NCBI GenBank assembly: GCA_030431635.1
Contig: JAUIIL010000001.1
Coordinates: 62,001-126,000 of the forward strand
Direction of reading: 5' to 3'
Length of the DNA: 64,000 nt
From: Bacteriovoracia bacterium
GTDB lineage: Bacteria; Bdellovibrionota; Bacteriovoracia; Bacteriovoracales; Bacteriovoracaceae
Below the pieces are notes generated by a model. That model worked only from the letters and a program-made list of their open reading frames with translations, did no database searches and had not been told where the DNA came from. Numbering within the stretch: position 1 is the stretch's first letter; each line of letters opens with the position of its first letter. The translations under genes and the position numbers were made by a program. Below are positions 34,629-43,831 of the stretch, piece after piece.

Positions 34629-35822
34629 ATGAATATTCGTCGATTTATCTGTTTACTCCTAATCTTGGTTTTCTCCCTGGAAAGTTCCATTGCTTGTTCA
34701 GAGCAAACCAAAGAGTTTGTTACCGAGTATGAGAAGAGCTTGGTAGAGACATTTGAAGTTCTTAAAGAGAATAATTATTCTTTTACAGCCGAAATTAATG
34801 AAGACTTTATCGAAAAAGCAGTGATTATAAGTATAGCTAGTATTGCAATAGGTGGAATAAGTTTTTATGTAAAAAAACTTAGAGATAAAAGAGCTGCAAA
34901 TTTAAAAACAAATAAGGGTTGGGAAAAATATAGTATAGGAATAAGTAACTACGCTCAAGATTGGATGAATATAGAAAAAGGAAATAGGACCTTAAGTGAA
35001 GAAACAAGAAAACTGTATTATTCATTAATTAACTTATCTCCTGAAATGAAAGAGAAAGCAGAGGATATTGCAAAGAAATACTATAAAGCAGCTTTTGAGC
35101 ACAATATCTCCCAAAATATAATTGAAAATGGCGATTCTAAAAATGAATTAACTAAATATAGAAAAGGAATCAAGGGAGAACTTAAAGAAGTAGCCCAAGG
35201 ATTTTTAAAAGAAAAGAAAGAGATTGTAGACTCTCTACATGCCATTTTATCAAATCCTCAAAATAAGGAAGTCATCACTCAACTAGGAATTCCTCTTGAA
35301 ACTCATTTTACAAAAATTCAAGAAATGCAAAAAACATTAAATAATGTCGACTTCCTATCAGTTGAGAACTCTTCAAAACTAAAAAATACAATTGATGAAA
35401 TACAATTTTTAGAGAAAGCTCTCTTACACATTAAACCGAAGGCAGGTGGGACTCAGCTTGGACGAATCTTGAAAAAAGGAAGTAGTAAGGTATTACTGGC
35501 ATTAACAGGTGCAACTGTTCTTATAACGGCTAATAGTGCTAAGGCGATGGCCAAAGAAGGAAGTGAAGAGAATAGTCTAGAATATAACCTCATTAATAAT
35601 GCTGAAAGGTATTACTCACTAGATGAGGATTCCAGATGTTCTTTCTTAGAAAGTAATCCTGATTTTTACTCTCAAAAAGTCATAGAGAAAAGCCAAATGG
35701 ATGATTATCTTGTCTTTTTTCAAAAGAGTTATCCTCAAACAGAAGTAAGTAATTTTCAAGAAAATAAGAAAGAAAAAACATTTAAACAGGTATTTGGAAA
35801 GAGCAAGGGAGAGGAGTTATGA
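34629..35822 (+). CDS. Two-Cys exported coiled-coil family, member 1, 397 aa
   Basis: The signal peptide ends IACSEQ with Cys23. A hydrophobic segment at 64-81 (AVIISIASIAIGGISFYV) precedes a charged helical region to about 285. A second hydrophobic segment (288-303, VLLALTGATVLITANS), Cys337 (SRCSFLESN) and a C-terminal FKQVF (385-389) follow. If the signal is cleaved, both Cys face the periplasm and the helical part lies in the cytoplasm, or the reverse if it is retained. It is the first of five paralogues, and the gene has a sigma-54 element and an activator site upstream. No ribosome binding site is visible. The function is unknown. Confidence 0.8.
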   Translation: MNIRRFICLLLILVFSLESSIACSEQTKEFVTEYEKSLVETFEVLKENNYSFTAEINEDFIEKAVIISIASIAIGGISFYVKKLRDKRAANLKTNKGWEKYSIGISNYAQDWMNIEKGNRTLSEETRKLYYSLINLSPEMKEKAEDIAKKYYKAAFEHNISQNIIENGDSKNELTKYRKGIKGELKEVAQGFLKEKKEIVDSLHAILSNPQNKEVITQLGIPLETHFTKIQEMQKTLNNVDFLSVENSSKLKNTIDEIQFLEKALLHIKPKAGGTQLGRILKKGSSKVLLALTGATVLITANSAKAMAKEGSEENSLEYNLINNAERYYSLDEDSRCSFLESNPDFYSQKVIEKSQMDDYLVFFQKSYPQTEVSNFQENKKEKTFKQVFGKSKGEEL

Positions 35823-36961
35823 AAAAAGTTTTAATATTGTGTTTAGTTTTCTCTATAACGACTCAATCTGTTTTGGCTTGCCCTAGTTTTATTCTAGAGA
35901 AAGTAAAAAATCATGAAAAACAATTAGAAAAATTAAGCACAAGAGAGAATTTACTAGATTTTTTGGAAGATAATCTTCTTTTAACTTCAGTAGGCTTGAC
36001 CTTGTTTGGAACAGTGAGTGTTTATTTGCTCTATAGAGACTTTGATTTACGGTTAAAAAGAAATATTGAGGAGTTAAAAGTTGGTCTAGCTAAACTAGAG
36101 GCCAAGTTGATAGAGGAAAGGAATATTGTGAAAAGAAGCGTGGATGAGCTTATAAAAACAGATGATGATTTTGCTGAAATATATAAATTTGCGAATGAAC
36201 TAAATCCAAATGTTATTGATGATATTAGAAAAAAGATAAGTTTAGAGCATTTAAAGGAAGGCAGAGGACAAAAACTTCTAAAAGAGAGTGTTCGAGAAAA
36301 TATGCTTGCAAGTCTAGATCAAAGAAAAAAGTCTCTTGAGTATTTTTCGGAATTTACTGATGAAGCCAGGAAAATAAAACTTTTAGAAGGATTGAGTGGA
36401 TTCAAGATAGAGGAAATTCATAAAAAAGTAGTGGACTCAAAAGAGCTACTTGGCCGCTTCACATATGATATGGAAGATTTAAGTCTTATTGAAATTTATA
36501 AGAAAAATATGAATGAAATTAACGGTGACATGGCCAGAATTCAATGGGCCTTATCTGAAGCACGTATCATAAATCTTGTAGCTGAGCATTTCAAAAAAAG
36601 TCAAGCAGAGTCAATAAGAAAAACTCTTAAAAATGCGACCAAAAAGTGGGGGAAGAGGGCCATCAAATTTTTACCTCTAACAGCTTTAATGCTGACAGGT
36701 GACTCTGCTGTGAAAGAATTTAAAAAAGAAGAAGAGAGCTATGATGTTTATGCAGGTCTAGATACACCAAATGCTAAGTACCTCTCTCTTTCTCTTCCAG
36801 CGAAATGTAGTGCTGCTTCAGAGAATAAAAAACTGCTTGAGAATATAGAGGATCAAATAGCTCTTATGAGTGATTTTGTAAGTATTGAAGAAATAAGTGA
36901 TGAAGCACCTCCTTCACAAGGCTTTAAAAAGGTATTTCAAGGAGGAACAAGTGGGATATAG
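35819..36961 (+). CDS. Two-Cys exported coiled-coil family, member 2, 380 aa
   Basis: The ATG overlaps the stop of member 1 (ATGA). The signal peptide ends SVLACPSF with Cys21. Hydrophobic segments lie at 53-72 (LLLTSVGLTLFGTVSVYLL) and a short one at about 283-293 (IKFLPLTALML); between them is a lysine/glutamate-rich helical region. Cys330 (AKCSAAS) and FKKVF at 369-373 complete the family pattern. The Cys-to-motif spacing here is 39 residues against 48 in the other four members. Function unknown. Confidence 0.8.
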   Translation: MKKVLILCLVFSITTQSVLACPSFILEKVKNHEKQLEKLSTRENLLDFLEDNLLLTSVGLTLFGTVSVYLLYRDFDLRLKRNIEELKVGLAKLEAKLIEERNIVKRSVDELIKTDDDFAEIYKFANELNPNVIDDIRKKISLEHLKEGRGQKLLKESVRENMLASLDQRKKSLEYFSEFTDEARKIKLLEGLSGFKIEEIHKKVVDSKELLGRFTYDMEDLSLIEIYKKNMNEINGDMARIQWALSEARIINLVAEHFKKSQAESIRKTLKNATKKWGKRAIKFLPLTALMLTGDSAVKEFKKEEESYDVYAGLDTPNAKYLSLSLPAKCSAASENKKLLENIEDQIALMSDFVSIEEISDEAPPSQGFKKVFQGGTSGI

Positions 36962-38189
36962 ATTCTTCTCTCTACTACTTTTATTTGTGACGACAATAAA
37001 TGCTTATGCATGTCCCATGGCCTTGAGAGAACTGATTGAGGATACTCAGAAAAACGCATCATTTATTTCAGAAGATTCTGCTCTCGTTGAGGCCCTTAAT
37101 TCAAGGAAGGCCAAAATGTTTGCTGTCGGAGTTGGCGTTAAAATTACTTATGAATTACATAAGAGATCGATGAATAAGGATTATCAGAAAGTGTTGCAAA
37201 AAAGCTTTTTGTTTAAGGATCTAGAACTTAAAGCACTTATTAAAGAAGCTGGAAAATTAGATTCTCAAATAGAAAATAAAATAGCTAAAATGAATTTTGA
37301 TTTTGAGTTAAAGCTTGATGAAATTTTTGAACATGAAACCAATGGCTATGTGAGACAGGGGCCGGATGCTTTAAGAGCGAACGCGACTGAGTTTGAGAAA
37401 GATTTTTATCAAAGAAAATTAAGTGAATTAAGTGAAGAGAAGCAAAGGATTAAGTGGAGTGAGACGTTAGAAAAAGAGCAGACAGCTTTTAAAAGCGAAG
37501 TGGAGAAAGTTTTAAGAGAGGAAGTTAAGCTCTCTCTTAATGCTCGAATGAAAACACTTGAGCAGCAACTAAATAATGATGTTGTTACTTATCTTACAAA
37601 ACTAGATACTCATGATAAAAATTACTTAAAGCAAAAGCCTTTGTATCAAGAGTTTGAAAATGATGTGAAAAAAATGAAAAATCTTCACTCTCAAATAAAT
37701 ACAGCGGGAGAGTTTTCTGAAATAACGAAAAAACTCACCAAAATAAATACGACTTTTGATAATTTAGTTCTTAACAAGTTTAGAACTCTTAAAATTCAAT
37801 TTGCTCTTAAATATGGTTTTAATCGAAGTTCTTCAGTCATAGGCAAGGGAGCAAAAGTTTTAGGAAAAGTGATGCCAACTGCAACTTTTCTTCTCATTCT
37901 TAGAGATATTATCAATGAATATCAGCTCTCAGAGTCTTCTAGCTCAATTGAAAATAAGTATAAAGATGATGAGTTATCTCTCTTTCTTTCAGATCTCTCT
38001 AACGAAGCCATTTGTCAGTATTTGCTAGATAACAAAAACTCAGTTGAACACTTAAAAGAAGTAAACGCTGAATTTGTTGAGGCCATTACTATTAATAGCG
38101 CTGTTGGCTCAAGTATTGTTGATCAAAGGGAAGAAAAAAGTACAGATAATCAATCACTTAAAACTATTTTTGGAGCAAAAGGGATATAA
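36951..38189 (+). CDS. Two-Cys exported coiled-coil family, member 3, 412 aa
   Basis: The start is set at the GTG at 36951: GGAGG lies five bases upstream and the product then begins with a proper signal peptide, MGYRFFSLLLLFVTTINAYAC (Cys21). An ATG at 36897 is in frame but sits inside member 2 and adds an amphipathic leader that would spoil export. The first hydrophobic segment (about 56-66) is weak; the second is at 307-320 (VMPTATFLLILRDI). Cys355 (EAICQYL) and LKTIF at 403-407 follow, exactly 48 residues apart. It overlaps member 2 by 11 bases. Confidence 0.8.
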   Translation: MGYRFFSLLLLFVTTINAYACPMALRELIEDTQKNASFISEDSALVEALNSRKAKMFAVGVGVKITYELHKRSMNKDYQKVLQKSFLFKDLELKALIKEAGKLDSQIENKIAKMNFDFELKLDEIFEHETNGYVRQGPDALRANATEFEKDFYQRKLSELSEEKQRIKWSETLEKEQTAFKSEVEKVLREEVKLSLNARMKTLEQQLNNDVVTYLTKLDTHDKNYLKQKPLYQEFENDVKKMKNLHSQINTAGEFSEITKKLTKINTTFDNLVLNKFRTLKIQFALKYGFNRSSSVIGKGAKVLGKVMPTATFLLILRDIINEYQLSESSSSIENKYKDDELSLFLSDLSNEAICQYLLDNKNSVEHLKEVNAEFVEAITINSAVGSSIVDQREEKSTDNQSLKTIFGAKGI

Positions 38190-38267
38190 AGGAAGAAAGC
38201 CCGATCACCAAGCTCAGCTATCTTGTTCTTATTTATCAAATTCTATCAATAATCCGATAAATTCTTG

Positions 38268-40100
38268 ATGAAGATTATTGTTTTTACAGTCTTTTTAACT
38301 TTTATTGGGCATGGGCCATCAGCCCTTGCTGCAGATGGAAATCAAAAACCTAAAACGGGTAGGGCCAGATTAAAGTGCATGATGAGAAGGGCCATTGCTG
38401 AAGCTGCAGTAGAGTCGAGACAATACGCTGGAAGTTGGTGGGAGCACAAGTGGCTCGGGGGAAGAGTTCCAAGTTATATTGGTCGCTTCTTTGTGAAAAA
38501 GTATAGACCTTGGAAAAAGCCTGAAATGAAGCTATCAGGACTTTTTGTCAAGAACGAAGTCAGTAGTATTCAAAAAAGTTTGGAAAAAGGTAAAGTCCCA
38601 AAAGAGTGGAAGCTAGATCTCATTAGATTTAACGATGAGTTTTTTTATAAAAGACCTGCAAGATTCATCTCCAATCACTTGTACTCTGGTGTGAGAGGAG
38701 CAGATAGACAGATATATGAAACCACAATTGCTGGAGACATTGCAGTGGGTGGCTTTATTTACTTTCCACTGACCCTCTATGGCGCCAAACAATTAGGAAC
38801 ACTCGTTGGAAAAAATGAGAATAAAAAGAAAGAAAGAGAGGCCCTGACGAGATTTCAATACGATCCTCTTTTTGAAGACTTGGCCTTTGAGTATGAGTAT
38901 TTAGAAGAGTTTGATGATGATCTGGCAATTAAGAGTTCTGCTTTAATAAAGCAAATTGAGAAATACCGAAAGATGGATATTTATCAAAAAGTTGATGAAT
39001 ATAATCTTAGGCTTAAAAAGTATGAAGAAGAAGAAAAGTCAGGAGAACTCAATAGAGAGAAAGAGTTTTTACTCTATTATGAAAAGCAAGAAGAAGAGTA
39101 TAAGCAAAATGTGGCTTTAAGAAATCAACTCATTAAGAAAAACGCTGATAAGTTTTTACTTGAGAAGGTAAAAATTTATCAAATAGATGATGAGTTTATT
39201 AATTTTATAAAAGTGAATTTGAGAGAGTCAGAACTTGAGTTTGCTCTTAGTAAAATGAAGGAAGCGAGAGATGCTTATAGTAAAGTCTACTCAATTTTAA
39301 TTTCAGAAACGGTTGATTTTTCTCAAGAAGGATTTGAAAAATTAAACCATAAGCATAGTAGTGTTGTCTTTCAAGATAGTGTTGATTTTGAAGGACTAGT
39401 TCTCAAAAGACCTTTGCCTGAAAAGTACTCAAATCCAGAAAAAAAAGAAGTTGTTCAGATGGATTCAAATATAGAAATCAACAAAACCCTGGATGAACTT
39501 AATTTTGAAATTGATAATTTTAGAAAATATAGAGAATTGATGCAAAGTAAATATTTTGAAGTCGATGAAAAGATGAATGCAATGGAGAAAGACTGGATTT
39601 TAAATGATGATGAACTGGTCGAAGTAAAAAATTTGGGCATTTTTGATGTTGATTATCTTTTAAGACTTGGAAGTGAAGGGTTAACAGAAGAAGAGAAAAA
39701 AAATTATCAAGTTGCAAATACAGAGAAAAAAATATCAGTGAATGAATTTCTCAAAATTGTCGATCAAAGCCTAAGAAACTTTTCTAGAAATCAAGAGATG
39801 ACTGATTTTTTTATCAATGAAATGGATAATCCAACAGCTAGCCAGTATGGAACTTTTAGAGATGAAGAAGCTCTACAAAGAATAAAAAGAAATCCTTTTC
39901 ATCACAAGATCCTCTCAGCTTATGAGAGTACAAAACTAACAGCAAAAGAAGCAATCGCTCTAATTCAACTAGAACAGCATATGTCACTACAATTTTATAT
40001 TCAACAAGATATCATGCGAATGCAACACAAAGATGAGAGTTCTCCTTATTATAGTTTAGAGAATTTTCAGAAATTTTTAATTCAAGAGTATTCCTTATAG
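38268..40100 (+). CDS. Exported helical protein with acidic/basic coiled-coil, 610 aa
   Basis: The ATG at 38268 gives a signal peptide (MKIIVFTVFLTFIGHGPSALA); a TTG three bases earlier is also possible. Cys is present shortly after (RLKCMMRRAI). A hydrophobic segment at about residues 155-175 (DIAVGGFIYFPLTLYGAKQLG) is followed by a long charged helical region rich in Glu, Lys and Tyr, with likely coiled coils from about 200 to 320. It lacks the C-terminal Cys and [FL][KR]x[VI]F motif of its neighbours. It lies in the same orientation between family member 3 and the HEGLH gene. No family is recognised. Confidence 0.75.
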   Translation: MKIIVFTVFLTFIGHGPSALAADGNQKPKTGRARLKCMMRRAIAEAAVESRQYAGSWWEHKWLGGRVPSYIGRFFVKKYRPWKKPEMKLSGLFVKNEVSSIQKSLEKGKVPKEWKLDLIRFNDEFFYKRPARFISNHLYSGVRGADRQIYETTIAGDIAVGGFIYFPLTLYGAKQLGTLVGKNENKKKEREALTRFQYDPLFEDLAFEYEYLEEFDDDLAIKSSALIKQIEKYRKMDIYQKVDEYNLRLKKYEEEEKSGELNREKEFLLYYEKQEEEYKQNVALRNQLIKKNADKFLLEKVKIYQIDDEFINFIKVNLRESELEFALSKMKEARDAYSKVYSILISETVDFSQEGFEKLNHKHSSVVFQDSVDFEGLVLKRPLPEKYSNPEKKEVVQMDSNIEINKTLDELNFEIDNFRKYRELMQSKYFEVDEKMNAMEKDWILNDDELVEVKNLGIFDVDYLLRLGSEGLTEEEKKNYQVANTEKKISVNEFLKIVDQSLRNFSRNQEMTDFFINEMDNPTASQYGTFRDEEALQRIKRNPFHHKILSAYESTKLTAKEAIALIQLEQHMSLQFYIQQDIMRMQHKDESSPYYSLENFQKFLIQEYSL

Positions 40101-40250
40101 CTACTATCCACTGTGACGTGGTTTTGGCCCAGGGACATAAATTTGGCTATCTTATAGACACTTTTGTAAATGTGGGCAAATAAAACAAAAAAATCAGCAT
40201 AAAATTTATAGAAATGACATAATCTAATCCATATTTTTAGAGGTTGTTTT

Positions 40251-41375
40251 ATGAAATATTTAATTTTATATATTTGTGTTTTTAGTTCAGCTTACTCCCA
40301 AAGTCTTGATGAGCTAATAAAACAGGCCCAAAGTGGAAAATTAGTATCTTCATCATCTATAAGTATCAGAACTTCGAATGGAGTTAAGACAGTAACTGTA
40401 AAAAAAGATGGTCAAGTAGTTAAAGTATTTAGAAAAAAATCAGATTTTACTCAAGAAGATATCGAAAAATACCCTTCTGGCTATGAAGCTTTCGGAGGAG
40501 TGAATGAAGCTAAAGAAAAAAGAGTTCAAGAAGCCATTGACTCATTAAATGCTTATGATCCCAATGGTCTTGATGTTTATAACTCTCTAAAGAAGAAAGA
40601 TACTTTTGTCTTTTTTCTTGGAGATAATAATGATTTGAGTACTGCAGTTCATGAAGGTTTGCATTCTCTGGATCTTGAGTTAAGAGTAGGTAACCAAGCA
40701 GCATTTAAACTTGTTGATGGTGACTTTATTTCAATGCCAATTAAGCAAACTTATCTAAGGAAAGTTGTTTATGACTCTATGTTAGATGAAAAGGAGAAAG
40801 AAGATACCTATGCTCAAATTTACTTAACAGGATCGAGCGGAGCCCAAGGTATTCATATGCTTTTAGAAGAGCTAAATGCTTATGCTCATGGAAACACAAC
40901 AACCCTAAGGTTATCTGAGGGAAATAAAAGTAACAGCTATTTTAATGTTGGATTGTCTCGTATGATGTACTACACACTACTTTATTTAAAATTTAACAAA
41001 CAAAAACAATCAAACACTTGGAAGTTTATGAAAAGTGATAAAGACTTCAAAAACGTCTTATTATCTCTATGGAGACAAGCAGAAGAGGTTGTAGGAAAAA
41101 GCTGTCTTTCAGATTTTGTTAGAATTGATACTACTGATCTTAATAAAATATATACTGATGAAAATATCTTATTTCTCTCTGATTACTTTGATGGAGAAGA
41201 AGTTTTTGACTATGTAAAAGAGTGTCAGATTGATTATGCTGAAACCCTTGATGCTATTAATCTTGATCTTAATAAAGGTATTCAAAGCTTACCAGACAGC
41301 TTGAATCTGAATAGAGAAGTCCCCCAACCTCTAGATTCTATGAATAAAATAAAGTCATCAGGATCTATTAGGTAA
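40251..41375 (+). CDS. Exported metallopeptidase-like protein with HEGLH motif, 374 aa
   Basis: The signal peptide is MKYLILYICVFSSAYS and AGAGG precedes the ATG. Residues 134-138 read HEGLH in a helix-like context (STAVHEGLHSLDLELR), the HExxH zinc-binding pattern of gluzincin/metzincin proteases. A Glu 68-69 residues later (MLLEELNAYAHG, E206-E207) fits a third metal ligand, as in gluzincins. The rest is not matched to a named peptidase family. A metallopeptidase role is inferred from the motif only. It lies within the exported-protein island; the 150 bases upstream hold no clear promoter. Confidence 0.72.
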   Translation: MKYLILYICVFSSAYSQSLDELIKQAQSGKLVSSSSISIRTSNGVKTVTVKKDGQVVKVFRKKSDFTQEDIEKYPSGYEAFGGVNEAKEKRVQEAIDSLNAYDPNGLDVYNSLKKKDTFVFFLGDNNDLSTAVHEGLHSLDLELRVGNQAAFKLVDGDFISMPIKQTYLRKVVYDSMLDEKEKEDTYAQIYLTGSSGAQGIHMLLEELNAYAHGNTTTLRLSEGNKSNSYFNVGLSRMMYYTLLYLKFNKQKQSNTWKFMKSDKDFKNVLLSLWRQAEEVVGKSCLSDFVRIDTTDLNKIYTDENILFLSDYFDGEEVFDYVKECQIDYAETLDAINLDLNKGIQSLPDSLNLNREVPQPLDSMNKIKSSGSIR

Positions 41376-41376
41376 A

Positions 41377-41397
41377 ACTGTCAAATCTTTAGACACT
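41377..41397. promoter_or_regulatory. Palindromic activator-site candidate (copy B)
   Basis: The sequence CTGTCAAATCTTTAGACAC is an imperfect palindrome matching copy A (34525-34545) in 15 of 21 positions. Its aligned centre lies 68 bp before the GG of the promoter at 41453-41469; the same distance at copy A is 67 bp. Confidence 0.55.
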
Positions 41398-41452
41398 ACC
41401 CAATTAATTGACACCTTCATGAAGCTAACCTGCTGAAATAATAGCAATTAAG

Positions 41453-41469
41453 TTGGCTCTATCTTTGCT
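41453..41469 (+). promoter_or_regulatory. Sigma-54 promoter of the 325-aa gene unit
   Basis: TTGGCTCT-ATCT-TTGCT keeps GG-N10-GC, the TTGGC block and a perfect -12 block. The predicted start is near 41480, giving a 27-base leader with TAGGAG before the ATG at 41507. Confidence 0.65.
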
Positions 41470-41506
41470 CCTTATATTTTAGTTAGAAATAAAAATAGGA
41501 GTCTTT

Positions 41507-42484
41507 ATGAAACTAGTATTTGTTTTAGGTTTAATGAGTTCTTTTCTTATGGCCCAAGAAGCTTATGAAACACCAAGTGGGCATATGAATTGGGATGATT
41601 CATTTGTTGAGGTCAAAAGGGCACCCGAGCTAATTCGTCCTAGAGGATTAGAGGTTACAGCGGTTTCTCCAAAATTAGAGAAAAAAGTCATTAAATCAAT
41701 CAATGGTGGTTTTAATCCTGATAAGCTCAGAGTTGCTTTTGTTGAAAATGGCTATATCGCTATTCAAGAACTAGATTCCGAAGGTAAACGTGTTTCAAAA
41801 ATGTACTCTAAAGTACAAGACGGAGTTGATAAAGAAGAATTAAAAAAGAATTTAAATGATATTATCATGTCAGCAAGTCTAGAGAGAAAAGGGATTGATC
41901 TTGCTGTCGAAGATATAACTTCTTTGCAAGAAGCTTTAAAAAATAAAGACGAATCTGCTCTAGAAGAGTTGAAGTCTCAGAAAAAATTCAGACAATCTCG
42001 TATTGATATGAGTGAGCTAGATTTAGTTCAAAAAATTCAAGAAGAAATGCCAGAGAACCCATATGTTCAGACCATGGCCAGCGTGTCCCAAAAACTTTTG
42101 AAAGCTTCTCATGATAAGCAGAAGCAGTATGATGAGTTAGTAAAAGAGCACAAAGAAGAAGTTGCTGCCTTAGATAAAGAAAAGAAGAAATGGAAAAGTT
42201 GGTATTACAAGCTTGATGATTACTCAAAAAGACTAAAGAAGCGCATGGAAGTGGTATTAAATGAAACAATACCTAATCTTAACAATACGATTAAAGAGTG
42301 TAGTCTTGAAAAAGCAGAAAAGGCCAACACTATCAATGAGCAAAAAAGCACAATTGCTGACTTAGAGTCACAAATCCACATTTATCAAACTCAATGGGTA
42401 GACCCAGCAACATTTAATAACAGAAAGCAAAGGGCCATCAAAAGATGGGTTGAAAAAAGAGATATCGCTACGAGTGAGAAATAA
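41507..42484 (+). CDS. Exported coiled-coil protein, 325 aa
   Basis: The signal peptide is MKLVFVLGLMSSFLMA. Residues about 65-115 look like a small folded domain (LRVAFVENGYIAIQEL, DSEGKRVSKMYSKV). From about 190 to the end the sequence is a long charged coiled coil (YDELVKEHKEEVAALDKEKK and later EKANTINEQKSTIADLESQI). It is the first gene of a unit with its own sigma-54 promoter and activator site, and the next family gene begins three bases after its stop. It lacks the two-Cys pattern. A structural or tethering role is possible but unproven. Confidence 0.78.
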   Translation: MKLVFVLGLMSSFLMAQEAYETPSGHMNWDDSFVEVKRAPELIRPRGLEVTAVSPKLEKKVIKSINGGFNPDKLRVAFVENGYIAIQELDSEGKRVSKMYSKVQDGVDKEELKKNLNDIIMSASLERKGIDLAVEDITSLQEALKNKDESALEELKSQKKFRQSRIDMSELDLVQKIQEEMPENPYVQTMASVSQKLLKASHDKQKQYDELVKEHKEEVAALDKEKKKWKSWYYKLDDYSKRLKKRMEVVLNETIPNLNNTIKECSLEKAEKANTINEQKSTIADLESQIHIYQTQWVDPATFNNRKQRAIKRWVEKRDIATSEK

Positions 42485-42487
42485 GTA

Positions 42488-43822
42488 ATGAAAAAAATTC
42501 TCTGCTCTGTCTTAATAGCTTCTTTTATGTCTCAATCATGGGCATGCCACCTCTCGACACAAGAGAAGCTTGATTCTTTTTATACTTCTATCGAACTAAC
42601 TCAAGAGAGTTTTTTTAACACGAAGACTGCTGATTCTGGAAATCCAGCTCGCCTGGTAGCTCTTTCCTTAATTGCAGGCTATGCTGTTAATAAACTTTTG
42701 AGAAAAAAAAGACGTGAAGGAAGAGATCTCAGAGCACTTGAGGCCTTGGAAGAATTTTCTGATGAAACACAACGCTTATATAACCTTTCTTGGAGCTACT
42801 CAGATAATGTAAAAGAGATAACTCATCCAACAAACTTTATTCTGGCTAAAAAAGATTTAATGAAGGAAGAGTTGGCCCAAGCTCGCAATGAATTAAATAA
42901 AATAGAATTACAGGTGAGATCTTTTGAGAGTTTGAAAGAGTTTGGAAGTGAGGAAGGGCTAAAGAAACTTGAGGAAGAATTAGGCAAAAATCAGGATGAG
43001 CTCTTAGCGGAATCACAAGCGTTGAAAAATAAATTTGAAGCTCAATCAAGGCAAATTAAACAAAAGTATGAGAGTGAGTTTATTCAAAATTTTAAAACTC
43101 AATTAGATGATGGACTTAGAAAAAGATCTCTTTACTTTGATAACTATGAAAATGCTTTAAGAAATATGGCCAAGAGTTCTTCAGAAGAAAAAATGAAGAT
43201 ATTAAACCAACTTGCAGATGAGATGGGGCAAGCTTCAAAAAGCATTAAAACACTCAATAGTTCAATCGGTGCTAAAAGTTCAGAGCTTTTTGAGTATGCT
43301 GAAAAAGCAGATAAACTTATTAAAAAAGCAGTTGAGTCAGTTCACTCAACAAAAGGAAAAAATTCTTTATTTAAACTTCTTAATAATGAAATAGCCTCAA
43401 TTTCCAATAGTAGGGCAATGGGGTTTAAGCCTGAATTTCCTGGAAGAGGAAAACAGATTCTTAATAAAGCAGGTCGTTTATTAAGAAAAACTGCAGTTGT
43501 TGGAGTTTTATCTCTTGCTGCTTTTGATATTAAAGCTGCAGTACAAGAGGGAGCTGAATCTACTAATGTTTTTACTTCCTATAACGAAGAAAGTCGTTTG
43601 GCCTTCTTCACCCAGTCAAGAGAGGCCCAGTGTTTACTTTTAGAGGAAAATGAAGAGTTTGCGGAAGGTCTTCTTGTAGATGAAAAATCTTTTTATGATG
43701 AATATAATTTAGATTATAGTTTAGCTTTAGAAGATATTCATATTGATGATTCCCTTAAAGAGCAACCTCCTCGTTTGAAAGATGTTTTTAAAAAACAACT
43801 TGATGGGGGAGAACAAAGATAG
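42488..43822 (+). CDS. Two-Cys exported coiled-coil family, member 4, 444 aa
   Basis: The signal peptide ends SWACHLS with Cys20. A hydrophobic segment at 55-70 (ARLVALSLIAGYAVNKL) is followed by a long helical region (about 75-330), a second hydrophobic segment at 335-348 (TAVVGVLSLAAFDI), Cys382 (EAQCLLLEEN) and LKDVF at 430-434, exactly 48 residues after that Cys. It is three bases after the coiled-coil gene and nine before member 5, in one apparent operon. The function is unknown. Confidence 0.82.
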   Translation: MKKILCSVLIASFMSQSWACHLSTQEKLDSFYTSIELTQESFFNTKTADSGNPARLVALSLIAGYAVNKLLRKKRREGRDLRALEALEEFSDETQRLYNLSWSYSDNVKEITHPTNFILAKKDLMKEELAQARNELNKIELQVRSFESLKEFGSEEGLKKLEEELGKNQDELLAESQALKNKFEAQSRQIKQKYESEFIQNFKTQLDDGLRKRSLYFDNYENALRNMAKSSSEEKMKILNQLADEMGQASKSIKTLNSSIGAKSSELFEYAEKADKLIKKAVESVHSTKGKNSLFKLLNNEIASISNSRAMGFKPEFPGRGKQILNKAGRLLRKTAVVGVLSLAAFDIKAAVQEGAESTNVFTSYNEESRLAFFTQSREAQCLLLEENEEFAEGLLVDEKSFYDEYNLDYSLALEDIHIDDSLKEQPPRLKDVFKKQLDGGEQR

Positions 43823-43831
43823 AGGGTTGTT

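Noticed and set aside
36897-36950. ATG at 36897 as the start of two-Cys family member 3
   Set aside because: It lies inside the preceding gene and adds an amphipathic leader before the signal peptide. The GTG at 36951 has GGAGG at ideal spacing and gives a normal signal peptide.
40143-40162. Possible fourth copy of the activator palindrome before the HEGLH gene
   Set aside because: It matches copy B in only 13 of 20 positions, essentially one half-site (TAGACACT), and no GG-N10-GC core lies 60-75 bp downstream.
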